A stretch of 58,790 nucleotides of DNA from Methylotenera_A sp049687015 (GCA_049687015.1 JBAVIP010000076.1:1-58790); one strand, 5' to 3'. Positions 17,443-26,344 are shown, counted from the stretch's first letter. Numbers and translations are program-made. Notes: generated from the sequence alone by a model not told the origin.

Positions 17443-18327
17443 TTAAGCTTTCAGCATTAAACTTTTAATTTTTTGCATAGCTTTTTGTTCAATCTGGCGA
17501 ATACGCTCAGCAGAAACATTAAATTCTGCAGCCAAGTCGTGCAAGGTTGAAGTTGCGTCTTCCGTTAACCAGCGCGCTTCCAGTACGCGACGGCTACGAT
17601 CATCCAGGCTTTCCAAAGCCTTGCTTAAGCCCATGGATTGCAACTGTTCGGTTTGCTGATTCTCTAAAAACGCAGAAGGCTCGGGGCTTTCGTCTTCCAA
17701 ATAGGCAATCGGGCTAAAGCTTTCCTCGCCGTCATCGTCAATATGCGCATCCAAAGAGATTTCATGCCCGTTCAAGCGGTATTCCATCTCACGCACTTCT
17801 TCTGGCTTTACCTTCAGTTCGCGTGCGATATGATTAACTTCGTCAGGATGAAGCGATTCCAGGCCTTGTTTCATGCTGCGCAAATTAAAAAATAATTTGC
17901 GTTGTGCTTTGGTGGTGGCGGTTTTAACCAAACGCCAGTTGCGTACGATAAATTCATTGATCTCGGCTTTAATCCAATGCATGGCGAATGAAACCAGACG
18001 TACGCCACGGTCCGGGTCAAAGCGTTTCACCGCTTTCATCAGGCCAATATTGCCTTCCTGAATAAGGTCGGATTGTGGCAGGCCATAGCCCATATAGCCG
18101 CGCGCAATGCTCACAACCAAGCGCAGATGCGAAACAATCAACATCTGTGCTGCCTCCAAGTCGTTATCTTTTTTGAGGCGCGTTGCATACTCATGCTCTT
18201 CTTCTGCGCTCAGTAGAGGAAAGGCTTTAATCGCACGCATGTACTGATCAAAGCTGTCAAGAGACGAAATCGACGGTATAGTTAAAGCGTTTATAGTAAA
18301 ACTCCTTAATGAATAGTTAGTTGTCAT
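17443..18327 (-). CDS. rpoH: RNA polymerase heat-shock sigma factor sigma-32
   Basis: A 294-residue sigma-70-family factor. Region 2 contains LIQEGNIGLMKAVKRFDPDR, and the diagnostic RpoH box QRKLFFNLR is at 142-150. Region 4 ends with SAERIRQIEQKAMQKIK. It directs heat-shock transcription, and good sigma-32 promoters lie upstream of grpE and dnaK in this window. A CIRCE operator ends two bases before the ATG at 18327, so that ATG has no clear Shine-Dalgarno sequence. An AAGGAG stands inside the reading frame at about codons 6-8 but no standard start codon follows closely. The start is therefore uncertain, or the mRNA is leaderless or weakly translated. Gene order ftsY-ftsE-ftsX-rpoH is ancestral. 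Confidence 0.96.
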   Translation of the reverse strand: MTTNYSLRSFTINALTIPSISSLDSFDQYMRAIKAFPLLSAEEEHEYATRLKKDNDLEAAQMLIVSHLRLVVSIARGYMGYGLPQSDLIQEGNIGLMKAVKRFDPDRGVRLVSFAMHWIKAEINEFIVRNWRLVKTATTKAQRKLFFNLRSMKQGLESLHPDEVNHIARELKVKPEEVREMEYRLNGHEISLDAHIDDDGEESFSPIAYLEDESPEPSAFLENQQTEQLQSMGLSKALESLDDRSRRVLEARWLTEDATSTLHDLAAEFNVSAERIRQIEQKAMQKIKSLMLKA

Positions 18328-18328
18328 T

Positions 18329-18355
18329 TTAGCACTCTAACTTCGAGAGTGCTAG
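18329..18355 (-). promoter_or_regulatory. CIRCE operator (HrcA site) at rpoH
   Basis: TTAGCACTC, nine bases, GAGTGCTAG: a match to CIRCE (TTAGCACTC-N9-GAGTGCTAA) at 17 of 18 positions. HrcA, whose activity depends on GroEL, represses through this element. Here it lies directly against the rpoH start codon. Confidence 0.93.
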
Positions 18356-18407
18356 ATGCTGAAAGTTCCAGAATACCAGGAATTTTTTAAGAGGTTTTTT
18401 TAAACAA

Positions 18408-19313
18408 TTATTGGAAAACTTTAAACAAAGATTTTGATACTGCAAGATAGGCTGATACAAACCCAATCACTAAAGATAACAGGCTGGTGATGATGCATGT
18501 TAAAAGGTTGGGGTAAGTGAGTGAAAAATTGGTTTGATATTCGGCTGCAAGCGGCGCAACAGATTGGTTAAACAGAAAAATTACCGCAAAAGTAATTATC
18601 AGTGCAAATAGACCGCCAATTAAGGCATACAGGGCGCCTGCGTACAAAAATGGTCGTCGGATAAAGCTTTTGGTTGCGCCTATCAGCTGACTTAATTCTA
18701 TCTCCGCACTTTGTGTGACAATTTGCATGCGGATGGTGTTGCCAATGACTGCAACCAGCGCAAACGCGAGTAAACTGGCGATGATGAACATAGCTTTTTT
18801 GCCAAGCAAAAGCAGGTAATTTAAGCGTTTAATCCATGCGCCATCCACAATCACTTCGTCAATGCCTTCCATCTTGCTTAATTGTATTTTAAGATTTTCG
18901 ATTGATTCAGTATCCAGCTTGCCTGGCTCTACAAAAAAAGCATCTGGCAGAGGATTTTTTTCGAGTGAATTTAGCACATCATTATTTGCGGCGGCGGCTT
19001 GTAATTGGCTAAGTGCATCTTCTTTAGAGACAAATTTAAAGTTTTTGATGGCGGTATTTTTTTCCAATGCAGTTTTAATGTTCGGCACTGCATCTTCACC
19101 ATGATTTAAAGTCAGAAAAATGCTGATTTGTGATTCGCTTTTCACATTATTTGCCAGGCCGCTTACGCTGTCCAAAACCGCATACATGATGCTCGGCAAG
19201 GCAAGCGTGACGCCAATGGCCAAACAGATAAACAGGGTGCTTAATTTACTTGTTTTAAAACGCCGCAATACCAAGCTCAGCGCCTGAGCATGTTGTGTGA
19301 GCCAGGCGTTCAT
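18408..19313 (-). CDS. ftsX: Cell-division ABC permease FtsX
   Basis: A 301-residue inner-membrane protein with four helices (about 25-45, 175-200, 225-250 and 265-290 by hydrophobicity) and a large periplasmic domain between the first two, where it contacts envelope amidase activators such as EnvC. Its start overlaps the ftsE stop by 4 bases. FtsEX couples ATP hydrolysis to septal peptidoglycan splitting. Confidence 0.94.
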   Translation of the reverse strand: MNAWLTQHAQALSLVLRRFKTSKLSTLFICLAIGVTLALPSIMYAVLDSVSGLANNVKSESQISIFLTLNHGEDAVPNIKTALEKNTAIKNFKFVSKEDALSQLQAAAANNDVLNSLEKNPLPDAFFVEPGKLDTESIENLKIQLSKMEGIDEVIVDGAWIKRLNYLLLLGKKAMFIIASLLAFALVAVIGNTIRMQIVTQSAEIELSQLIGATKSFIRRPFLYAGALYALIGGLFALIITFAVIFLFNQSVAPLAAEYQTNFSLTYPNLLTCIITSLLSLVIGFVSAYLAVSKSLFKVFQ

Positions 19314-19978
19314 GCTGTCGCCTCAGCATTCATTAGTTTGCCGTGGTCTAAATGCAATATCTTGTTTTGTTGATTGGCGCTGCCCAGCGCATCATGCGTA
19401 GCGATAATCACCGTTACACCCACTTGCTGAAACGCGTTAAACAGCTGAATAATGTCGTCAGCATAGTTTTTATCCAAGTTACCGGTTGGCTCATCTGCAA
19501 TAAGAATAGATGGTCTGGAAACTACCGCGCGCGCAATGGCCAGGCGCTGCTGCTCGCCGCCGGAGAGGGTGATCGGCATAACTTTTTCTTTATTTAACAA
19601 GCCTACCTTATCCAGCGCGGCGCGAATACGTTTGCCAGCCTCATGCCCGGTAATGCCGTTAATCGCCAGTGGTAGTGCGACATTGTGATAGCAATTTCTA
19701 TCATATAAAAGTTTATGGTCTTGAAACACCAGGCCAAACATGCGGCGTATATAGGGTAGCGTAGATGTTTTTAACTTGCTTACGTTCTGATTATTGATGA
19801 GTACAGTACCGGAGGTCGGGCGTTCGATCGCCGCCATCAGCTTAAGCAGCGTGCTCTTGCCCGCACCAGAATGCCCGGTGACATACACCATTTCACCCTG
19901 TTCAATGGTAAAGCTCACATCGGTTAAAGCCTCGTGGCTGCCGGGGTAGCGCTTGGTAACATGGTCGAAGGTAATCAT
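19310..19978 (-). CDS. ftsE: Cell-division ATPase FtsE
   Basis: A 222-residue ABC ATPase. Walker A GHSGAGKST (35-43), signature LSGGEQQR, Walker B ILIADEP and a switch His in ATHD are intact. It pairs with FtsX at the septum and lies 12 bases downstream of ftsY. Confidence 0.96.
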   Translation of the reverse strand: MITFDHVTKRYPGSHEALTDVSFTIEQGEMVYVTGHSGAGKSTLLKLMAAIERPTSGTVLINNQNVSKLKTSTLPYIRRMFGLVFQDHKLLYDRNCYHNVALPLAINGITGHEAGKRIRAALDKVGLLNKEKVMPITLSGGEQQRLAIARAVVSRPSILIADEPTGNLDKNYADDIIQLFNAFQQVGVTVIIATHDALGSANQQNKILHLDHGKLMNAEATA

Positions 19979-19990
19979 AAATTATTATAA

Positions 19991-21025
19991 CTAATCAAAC
20001 AGCGCGTCAACAAATTCATTCGCGCTGAATGGCCGCAAATCATCAATCGCTTCACCAATGCCAATATAGCGAATTGGAATTGGACGCGCTTCTGCAATCG
20101 CCGCGATTACGCCACCTTTGGCGGTGCCATCCAGTTTGCTTAACACCAAGCCCGTCACGCCTATGGCGTCGTCAAAGGCTTTTACCTGCGATACCGCATT
20201 TTGACCGGTGTTGGCATCAATCACCAATAATATCTCGTGCGGCGCACCAGGCAGTGCTTTATCAATCACGCGCTGCACTTTTTTGATTTCATCCATCAAG
20301 TTCAGTTGAGTAGGCAATCGCCCTGCGGTGTCGGCGATGACAATATCGATTTTTTTGGCGATGGCAGAATTCACCGCATCGAAAATCACGGCAGCCGGGT
20401 CGCCGCCCTCAGAGGCAATGACATGTACATTATTACGCTCGCCCCATACCTGTAATTGCTCGCGCGCAGCAGCACGGAAAGTATCGCCTGCAGCTATCAG
20501 AACGCTATTGCCCTGAGATTGAAACAATTTAGCAAGCTTGCCAATGGTGGTGGTTTTCCCTGCACCATTCACACCTGCAAGCATAATGACGAAAGGCTTA
20601 TGGTTATTGGTCTGCAGCGGCGCCTCTAGCGGTGTTAAAACGTTTAATAATTCTGTTTTTAAGGCATTTTTCAGCGCGCCGGTGTCTTCCAGATTTTCAC
20701 GTTTGACGCGTTTTTTTAAGTTGTCCAATAACTTTTGCGTCGCAGCGACACCGATGTCGGAAGTCAGCAAAATCGTTTCAAGCTCTTCATAGGTTTCGGC
20801 ATCGATTTTACCACCGCCAAACAGGCTAGCTAGCTGGCCGCCAAGCTGCTTGCGGGTTTTTTCGAGGCCTTGCTTCAGGCGCTGTGTAAAGCTCAGGTTT
20901 TGTGCCGCAGCAGGTTCTGCGGTTGCTTGTGCTTCAGCTTGTTGAACAGTGGCTAGCTCTTGTTGGAGTGGCTCTTGCTGCTTGGTTGAAGCTGAATCGG
21001 GCTTTTTCTTAAAAATATTGAACAT
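19991..21025 (-). CDS. ftsY: Signal recognition particle receptor FtsY
   Basis: SRP receptor GTPase. The 344 residues comprise a short acidic/Gln-rich A domain (about 1-50), then the NG domain with P-loop GVNGAGKTTT, DTAGRLPTQ (G3) and SKLDGTAKGG (G4). I use the ATG at 21025 (MFNIFKKKPDS, the usual start) rather than an in-frame ATG 23 codons upstream that would add unrelated residues. First gene of ftsY-ftsE-ftsX. Confidence 0.95.
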   Translation of the reverse strand: MFNIFKKKPDSASTKQQEPLQQELATVQQAEAQATAEPAAAQNLSFTQRLKQGLEKTRKQLGGQLASLFGGGKIDAETYEELETILLTSDIGVAATQKLLDNLKKRVKRENLEDTGALKNALKTELLNVLTPLEAPLQTNNHKPFVIMLAGVNGAGKTTTIGKLAKLFQSQGNSVLIAAGDTFRAAAREQLQVWGERNNVHVIASEGGDPAAVIFDAVNSAIAKKIDIVIADTAGRLPTQLNLMDEIKKVQRVIDKALPGAPHEILLVIDANTGQNAVSQVKAFDDAIGVTGLVLSKLDGTAKGGVIAAIAEARPIPIRYIGIGEAIDDLRPFSANEFVDALFD

Positions 21026-21167
21026 AACAAACTTAAAATTTCGAATAACTGCTATTTTAGTCGTAAACTTGCACGCGTGCCATCCACTCGCCAATCGGAA
21101 CTAAACTAAATTGGCTTGTGTCATTAAGTGGCTGCTATATTTTTGATGTTTTCGAGAGAGTATTTTC

Positions 21168-22559
21168 GTGCTTATAAAAAAAATTAAATTTGTCTTCATT
21201 ACATTAAGTTTCATTCCAGCCATTGCGCTGGCAGATATTCAGGAATTCAAGCTCAGCAACGGTTTAAAGCTGGTGGTGCAGGAAGATCATCGTTCGCCCG
21301 TGGTGGTTTCGCAAGTGTGGTATCGCGCAGGCAGTATTGACGAGGTAAACGGCAAAACGGGCGTGGCGCATGTGCTGGAACATATGATGTTTAAAGGTAC
21401 AAAAAAAACGCCCGCAGGGCAGTTTTCCAGGCTGATCGCTGCTGCCGGCGGCAAAGAAAATGCCTTTACCAGCGCCGATTATACTTGCTACTTTCAACAG
21501 CTGGAAAAATCGCATTTGCCGCTTTCGTTCAAGCTGGAAGCCGACCGCATGGCGAATTTGCAAATTACCGATGAAGAATTTTCCAAAGAAATTAAAGTGG
21601 TGATGGAAGAGCGTCGCTGGCGCACAGAAGATAAGCCGCAATCGAAAGTGAATGAGCAGTTTCAAGCCACCGCGTTCAGGGCGCACCCCTACGCGCGGCC
21701 TGTGGTGGGCTTTATGAATGATTTAGAGCACATGACGGCGGCCGATGCGCGTGAATGGTATAAAACCTGGTATGTGCCGAATAATGCCACGCTGGTGGTA
21801 GTGGGTGATGTGAAAACGCAAGAAGTATTGAAGCTGGCCAAGCAATATTTTGGCAACATCAAGCCACGTAAATTACCTGCGCGCAAACCGCAAGCAGAGC
21901 CCGCTCAAATCGGTGAGCGGCGCGCGGTGGTGAAAGCACCTGGCAAATTACCGTATTTAACTATGGGCTACCATGTGCCTACCTTGCAAGGCCTTGAATT
22001 ATCAGGTACGCCAAAAACGCCGGAACAAGGCTGGGAGCCTTATGCGCTGGATGTTCTGGCCGGTGTATTGAGCGGCAATGATTCGGCAAGGTTAAATCAA
22101 AAACTGGTGCGAGAAACTTCGTTAGCGGTGGATGTGGGCGCAGGCTACGATAGCACATCGCGCGGACGAGAGGCTTTGTTTGAGCTTGCAGGCACGCCAT
22201 CTGAAGGCAAAACTGTGGCTGAACTTGAAGCTGCGCTTTTAGGTGAGGTTGAAAAAATAAAAACTGGCGGTGTCACGCAACAAGAGCTGGACCGTGTGAA
22301 AGCGGCTGTAATCGCGGCGGACGTGTATCAACGAGATTCGATGTTCTACCAAGGCATGCAAATCGGCCAGCTTGAAACCATGGGCTATAGCTGGCGTCTG
22401 TTGAAGGAATACCCTGAAAAACTAAAGGCGGTGACGTCGGAGCAAATTCAGGCGGTGGCTAAAAAATATTTAGTTAAAGACAACATGACAGTGGCCACGC
22501 TTGATCCTCAGCCGATTGATCCGAATGCCAAGCCGGCTGGCAAACCTCATATCCATTAA
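21168..22559 (+). CDS. Zinc peptidase of family M16 (active subunit)
   Basis: A 463-residue secreted peptidase starting at GTG with a signal peptide (about 1-22, ending ALA). The inverted zinc motif HVLEH is at 68-72, with the downstream acidic ligand in the KEIKVVMEERRWR segment. The C-terminal half contains the second M16 lobe. It pairs with the next gene, as in bacterial M16B heterodimers resembling mitochondrial processing peptidase. Likely periplasmic; substrate unknown. Confidence 0.92.
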   Translation: MLIKKIKFVFITLSFIPAIALADIQEFKLSNGLKLVVQEDHRSPVVVSQVWYRAGSIDEVNGKTGVAHVLEHMMFKGTKKTPAGQFSRLIAAAGGKENAFTSADYTCYFQQLEKSHLPLSFKLEADRMANLQITDEEFSKEIKVVMEERRWRTEDKPQSKVNEQFQATAFRAHPYARPVVGFMNDLEHMTAADAREWYKTWYVPNNATLVVVGDVKTQEVLKLAKQYFGNIKPRKLPARKPQAEPAQIGERRAVVKAPGKLPYLTMGYHVPTLQGLELSGTPKTPEQGWEPYALDVLAGVLSGNDSARLNQKLVRETSLAVDVGAGYDSTSRGREALFELAGTPSEGKTVAELEAALLGEVEKIKTGGVTQQELDRVKAAVIAADVYQRDSMFYQGMQIGQLETMGYSWRLLKEYPEKLKAVTSEQIQAVAKKYLVKDNMTVATLDPQPIDPNAKPAGKPHIH

Positions 22560-22598
22560 GCCAAACCGTACGTACATTAAAAAATTAAGAGAATAAAA

Positions 22599-23894
22599 AT
22601 GTTTTTTAAATCAGTTTTTGCATTATTCATTTTTGCGTTAAGTTTTACTGTAAACGCCGCCGTCAAAATTAACCATTGGCAAACTAGTGCAGGTTCCGAG
22701 GTGTATTTTGTCGAGAATCACGACCTACCGATTATCGATATAAGCGTGAATTTCCCCGCAGGCAGTGCGCGCGATACTAAAGCGACATCAGGGGTAGCGA
22801 GTGTGGCTCGCTACATGATGACGCTAGGCGCAGACGGCATGAACGAAGAAGTGATTACTAACAAATTTGCCGATATTGGTGCGATTCTGGGCGGCGAGCT
22901 GGATGCGGATCGTGCTGCATTCAAGCTGCGCACGCTCACCAGCGAGCAAGCCAAAGCAATCGAAACATTTAACAAAATATTGCACAAGCCAGATTTTCCG
23001 CAAGCCGTTTTGGATCGCGAAAAAACACGCATTATCGCTGGAATAAATGAAGCTGCAACCCAGCCGGAAAGTATTTCCAACAAAGCGTTTATGCAGGCTT
23101 TGTATCCAAATCATCCCTATGGATTGGATGAAAGCGGTGAGATTGACACGGTTACCGCCATGAAGCGGGATGATTTAGTGCAATTTTACAATACCTTTTA
23201 CACTGCCAAAAGCGCTGTGATTGCGCTGATTGGTGATATGACAGAGCAGCAGGCGCGCGCGATTGCGGAAACCACTTCAAGCGGCTTGCCACAAACGCCA
23301 GCGGTGGCAAAAATTGCGGAAGTCACTTTGCCGCAAGCGGCTAACGTGCAAAGTATCACCCATCCCGCTAGTCAGGCGCACATTCTGCTGGGTTACCCAG
23401 GCATTAAACGCGGCGATGCGGATTATTTCCCGTTGTATGTCGGCAACTACATTCTGGGCGGCGGCGGCTTTGTGTCGCGCCTCACGGAAGAGGTGCGTGA
23501 AAAACGCGGGTTGGTATACAGCGTTTACAGCTACTTTATGCCCATGAGTGAATTGGGGCCGTTTCAGATCGGCTTGCAAACCAAAAAAGAGCAGGCCAAT
23601 GATGCCATGAAGGTGGTAAATGAAACGGTGGCCAAATTCATTAAAAACGGCGTGACTGAAAAAGAGCTTAAAGCAGCCAAAGATAATATTATTGGCGGTT
23701 TTCCCATGCGTATCGACAGTAACGGCAAGATTCTGGATTATTTGTCCGTGATTGGCTTTTACAAGCTGCCGCTTACCTATCTTGATGATTTTAATAAGAA
23801 GATTGCAGGCGTAACAGCTAAACAAATAAAAGAGGCGTTTCAACGCAGAATTAAACCCGAAAACTTTGTCACTGTGACAGTGGGAACACAGTAA
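22599..23894 (+). CDS. M16 peptidase-like protein lacking the zinc motif (partner subunit)
   Basis: A 431-residue exported M16-fold protein (signal peptide about 1-20, VNA). Where its neighbour has HVLEH this protein reads SVARYMM, so it cannot bind the catalytic zinc. It keeps GGGGFVSRLTEEVREKRGLV followed by YSVYSYF, the region carrying the R/Y substrate-binding pair of M16 enzymes. It begins 39 bases after the active subunit, and the two probably form a heterodimer in which this chain positions the substrate. Confidence 0.92.
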   Translation: MFFKSVFALFIFALSFTVNAAVKINHWQTSAGSEVYFVENHDLPIIDISVNFPAGSARDTKATSGVASVARYMMTLGADGMNEEVITNKFADIGAILGGELDADRAAFKLRTLTSEQAKAIETFNKILHKPDFPQAVLDREKTRIIAGINEAATQPESISNKAFMQALYPNHPYGLDESGEIDTVTAMKRDDLVQFYNTFYTAKSAVIALIGDMTEQQARAIAETTSSGLPQTPAVAKIAEVTLPQAANVQSITHPASQAHILLGYPGIKRGDADYFPLYVGNYILGGGGFVSRLTEEVREKRGLVYSVYSYFMPMSELGPFQIGLQTKKEQANDAMKVVNETVAKFIKNGVTEKELKAAKDNIIGGFPMRIDSNGKILDYLSVIGFYKLPLTYLDDFNKKIAGVTAKQIKEAFQRRIKPENFVTVTVGTQ

Positions 23895-23936
23895 GCAATA
23901 AAGGGTTAAAATAAGGTTTTGTTTTAAGTTGAAACC

Positions 23937-24497
23937 TTGTTAAAAACTACTAAAGCCAGCACCAATCAAGTCCGCATCAATGCCGGTGTCTGGCGCAGTC
24001 GCTTGCTTAAGTTTCCGGATGCCGACGGTTTGCGTCCTACACCGGAGCGTGTACGGCAAACGGTGTTCAATTGGCTGGGGCAAGATTTAACTGGCAAAAA
24101 TTGCCTGGATTTGTTTGCAGGCACCGGCGCGTTCGGATTCGAGGCTTTATCGCGCAATGCCAAAAACGTAGTGATGGTAGAAAATTCAACCTTGGCGTAC
24201 AAATCTCTCTTGCAAAATAAAACGTTACTGAATGCGCAAAATTGCCAAATCTTAAATCAAGATGCGCTATACTTTTTAGCCAATAACACGCAAAAATTCG
24301 ATACGATTTTTTGCGACCCACCCTACAATAAAGGTTGGCTGGATAAGCTGCTGCCCATGTTAAATCGGCACGTCAGCGAAAACGGGTTGATATACACAGA
24401 GGCTGAGTACGCGCTGCAAGATGGTGAATATTGGCGTGTGATAAAACATGGCAAAGCGGGTAGTGTGTATTATCACCTGTTAAAATTAGTTGAATAA
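23937..24497 (+). CDS. rsmD: 16S rRNA (guanine966-N2)-methyltransferase
   Basis: A 186-residue Rossmann methyltransferase. SAM motif LDLFAGTGAFGFEALS (about 58-73) and catalytic DPPY in FCDPPYNKG are present, as is the RsmD-type start RINAGVWRSRLLKFP with RPTPERVRQTVFNWL. The start is a TTG at 23937, since there is no suitable ATG. The rsmD-coaD order is widely conserved. Confidence 0.93.
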   Translation: MLKTTKASTNQVRINAGVWRSRLLKFPDADGLRPTPERVRQTVFNWLGQDLTGKNCLDLFAGTGAFGFEALSRNAKNVVMVENSTLAYKSLLQNKTLLNAQNCQILNQDALYFLANNTQKFDTIFCDPPYNKGWLDKLLPMLNRHVSENGLIYTEAEYALQDGEYWRVIKHGKAGSVYYHLLKLVE

Positions 24498-24512
24498 TCG
24501 AAAGCAATTAAC

Positions 24513-24998
24513 ATGAGTAAATACCGCATCGCAGTCTACCCTGGCACCTTTGACCCCATCACCTTGGGGCACGAAGACATTGTGCGCCGTGCTGCCGATT
24601 TGTTTGACGAAGTGATCGTGGCGGTGGCAGGCAGCACCAATAAACGCACACTGTTCAGTCTTGATGAGCGCGTGGCGCTTGCGGAAGGTGTATTTAAAGC
24701 CAGCAACATCAAGGTAGTCGGCTTTAGCGGCCTGTTGATGCAGTTTGTGCAAGATCAGGGCGCGCAGATCGTGGTGCGCGGTTTGCGTGCGGCGAGTGAT
24801 TTTGAGTATGAATTTCAACTAGCGGGCATGAACCGCAAACTTTATCCCAAGCTGGAAACCATATTCTTAACGCCTGCCGAGCAGTACATGTTTGTGTCAT
24901 CCACGCTGGTGCGTGAAGTCGCCACATTGGGCGGCGATGTGCATCAATTTGTCTCTCCCACGGTTGAAAAGGCGATTTTGAGCAAACTAGGAAAATAA
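24513..24998 (+). CDS. coaD: Phosphopantetheine adenylyltransferase
   Basis: Penultimate step of coenzyme A synthesis. At 161 residues it has normal length, with the nucleotidyltransferase start YPGTFDPITLGH (9-20), RGLRAASDFEYEFQLAGMNR and SSTLVREVATLGGDV. It follows rsmD by 15 bases, and its stop overlaps the next start (TAATG). Confidence 0.97.
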   Translation: MSKYRIAVYPGTFDPITLGHEDIVRRAADLFDEVIVAVAGSTNKRTLFSLDERVALAEGVFKASNIKVVGFSGLLMQFVQDQGAQIVVRGLRAASDFEYEFQLAGMNRKLYPKLETIFLTPAEQYMFVSSTLVREVATLGGDVHQFVSPTVEKAILSKLGK

Positions 24999-25393
24999 TG
25001 AATAAGTTAAATAGTTTTATACTCTACTTAATCATTGTTTTGGTTTCGGCCTGCGCGACCAATAAGCCTAACCCGCTTCAGCATTTAATAGGCGTTTACA
25101 ATGGAGAAGTAGTTTCTATTATTACGATTCCTATTAAAACAGAGTTTTTTGAGAGTAAAAACGGCGTTAAGTCTGGCAAATATGTGATGACAGAAAAAAA
25201 TGGTACGCAAGTGGCGGGTACATTAGACGAATTTAAGCAAGAAGGGCCATATACCTTATTGGTAAGTTGGCATGATAAATATGGCAATGGCAAATTAAGG
25301 ATGCTTTTTTCTGAGTCAAATTTAGTGTTTAGAGGGTTTTGGGGACATCATGCCGATAGCACCTTGATGCGCTGGGATGGGGTAAAAGAGTAG
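24998..25393 (+). CDS. Small lipoprotein of unknown function
   Basis: A 131-residue protein with a lipoprotein signal: hydrophobic segment 8-18 and lipobox VSAC (Cys19), followed by a beta-rich domain (IGVYNGEVVSIITIPIKTEF; VFRGFWGHHADSTLMRWDG at the end). I do not recognise the family. It is wedged between coaD and the ferredoxin gene, which normally adjoin, overlapping coaD by one base and ending directly before the ferredoxin ATG. Confidence 0.75.
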   Translation: MNKLNSFILYLIIVLVSACATNKPNPLQHLIGVYNGEVVSIITIPIKTEFFESKNGVKSGKYVMTEKNGTQVAGTLDEFKQEGPYTLLVSWHDKYGNGKLRMLFSESNLVFRGFWGHHADSTLMRWDGVKE

Positions 25394-25642
25394 ATGGCAC
25401 TAATGATTACTGATGAATGCATCAACTGCGACGTCTGCGAGCCGGAATGTCCCAATGGCGCGATTTATCAAGGGCAGGAGATTTACGAAATCGACCCCGA
25501 TTTATGCACCGAATGCGTGGGGCATTACGACAAACCGCAATGCCAGCAGGTGTGCCCGGTAGATTGCATTCCATTCAACCCGGATGTGGTTGAAACGAAA
25601 GAGCAGTTGATGGAAAAATATTATCGAATCACAAAAAAATAG
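25394..25642 (+). CDS. YfhL-type 2[4Fe-4S] ferredoxin
   Basis: An 82-residue ferredoxin with two cluster motifs: CINCDVCEPECP near the N-terminus and CTECVGHYDKPQCQQVCP in the second half; the longer spacing in the second cluster motif is typical of the YfhL/Alvin type. It is a small electron carrier. The ATG directly follows the lipoprotein stop; a second in-frame ATG three codons later is possible. coaD-ferredoxin linkage is conserved in betaproteobacteria. Confidence 0.94.
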   Translation: MALMITDECINCDVCEPECPNGAIYQGQEIYEIDPDLCTECVGHYDKPQCQQVCPVDCIPFNPDVVETKEQLMEKYYRITKK

Positions 25643-25651
25643 GAAATAGCC

Positions 25652-26053
25652 ATGAGAATTCTGCATACCATGCTCCGCGTGGGCGATTTAAATCGCTCCA
25701 TCAAGTTTTATACCGAAGTGTTAGGCATGAAATTACTGCGCCAGCATGACTATCCTGATGGCGAATTTACCTTGGCATTTGTAGGCTATGGCAACGAGTA
25801 CGATAATACCGTGCTGGAGCTCACTTACAATTACGGCAAAACCAGTTACGAAATGGGCGGTGCATTTGGGCATATTGCGATTGAAGTGGATGATGCCTAC
25901 GCCGCATGCGACAAGGTGAAGGCTTTGGGTGGCAAAGTTGTGCGCGAGGCAGGCCCAATGAAGCACGGCACCATTATCATTGCCTTTGTGGAAGACCCGG
26001 ATGGCTACAAAATCGAGTTCATCCAAAAAGGAACAATAGATTATCCTCGGTGA
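25652..26053 (+). CDS. gloA: Lactoylglutathione lyase (glyoxalase I)
   Basis: A 133-residue VOC-fold enzyme that converts the methylglyoxal-glutathione hemithioacetal to S-lactoylglutathione. Metal ligands are visible as His5 (ILHTMLRV), Glu in VLELTYN, His in FGHIAIEV and Glu in KIEFIQ. Short bacterial (Ni-type) length. It follows the ferredoxin by 9 bases. A hairpin CCTCGG/CCGAGG (26045-26062) spans its stop codon. Confidence 0.96.
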   Translation: MRILHTMLRVGDLNRSIKFYTEVLGMKLLRQHDYPDGEFTLAFVGYGNEYDNTVLELTYNYGKTSYEMGGAFGHIAIEVDDAYAACDKVKALGGKVVREAGPMKHGTIIIAFVEDPDGYKIEFIQKGTIDYPR

Positions 26054-26080
26054 AAACCGAGGTTAATATCCTAAATAGTC

Positions 26081-26344
26081 ATGTCGGACAACACCGAACA
26101 ACTCAAAATTGCTGTGCAAGCTGCACTGGATGGTGATTGGGACAAATCGCACAAAATCGCGCAAGATTACAGCGACAATATCGCCAATTGGATTCATGCC
26201 GTGCTGCATAAAATTGAAGGCGATGAGTGGAACAGTAAGTATTGGTATGCCAGAACGCATGGTAAAAAGTACGAAGATTTTAGTGATGCAAATGAAGAAC
26301 TAATTGCGATTCAAAATAGCTTAAATAAGTTACTTTTTAATTAA
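26081..26344 (+). CDS. Small conserved protein of unknown function
   Basis: An 87-residue soluble, helical, acidic protein: AVQAALDGDWDKSHKIAQDY, then WIHAVLHKIEGDEWNSKYWY and DANEELIAIQNSLNKL. The paired helices resemble a single TPR-like unit, but I do not recognise a named family. It lies 27 bases after gloA. A decayed copy of its 3' third is present at 34032-34126. Confidence 0.7.
   Translation: MSDNTEQLKIAVQAALDGDWDKSHKIAQDYSDNIANWIHAVLHKIEGDEWNSKYWYARTHGKKYEDFSDANEELIAIQNSLNKLLFN

Noticed and set aside
26045..26062. Hairpin over the gloA stop codon as a terminator
   Set aside because: CCTCGG/CCGAGG is stable but lacks a following T run, and the next gene starts only 19 bases later.
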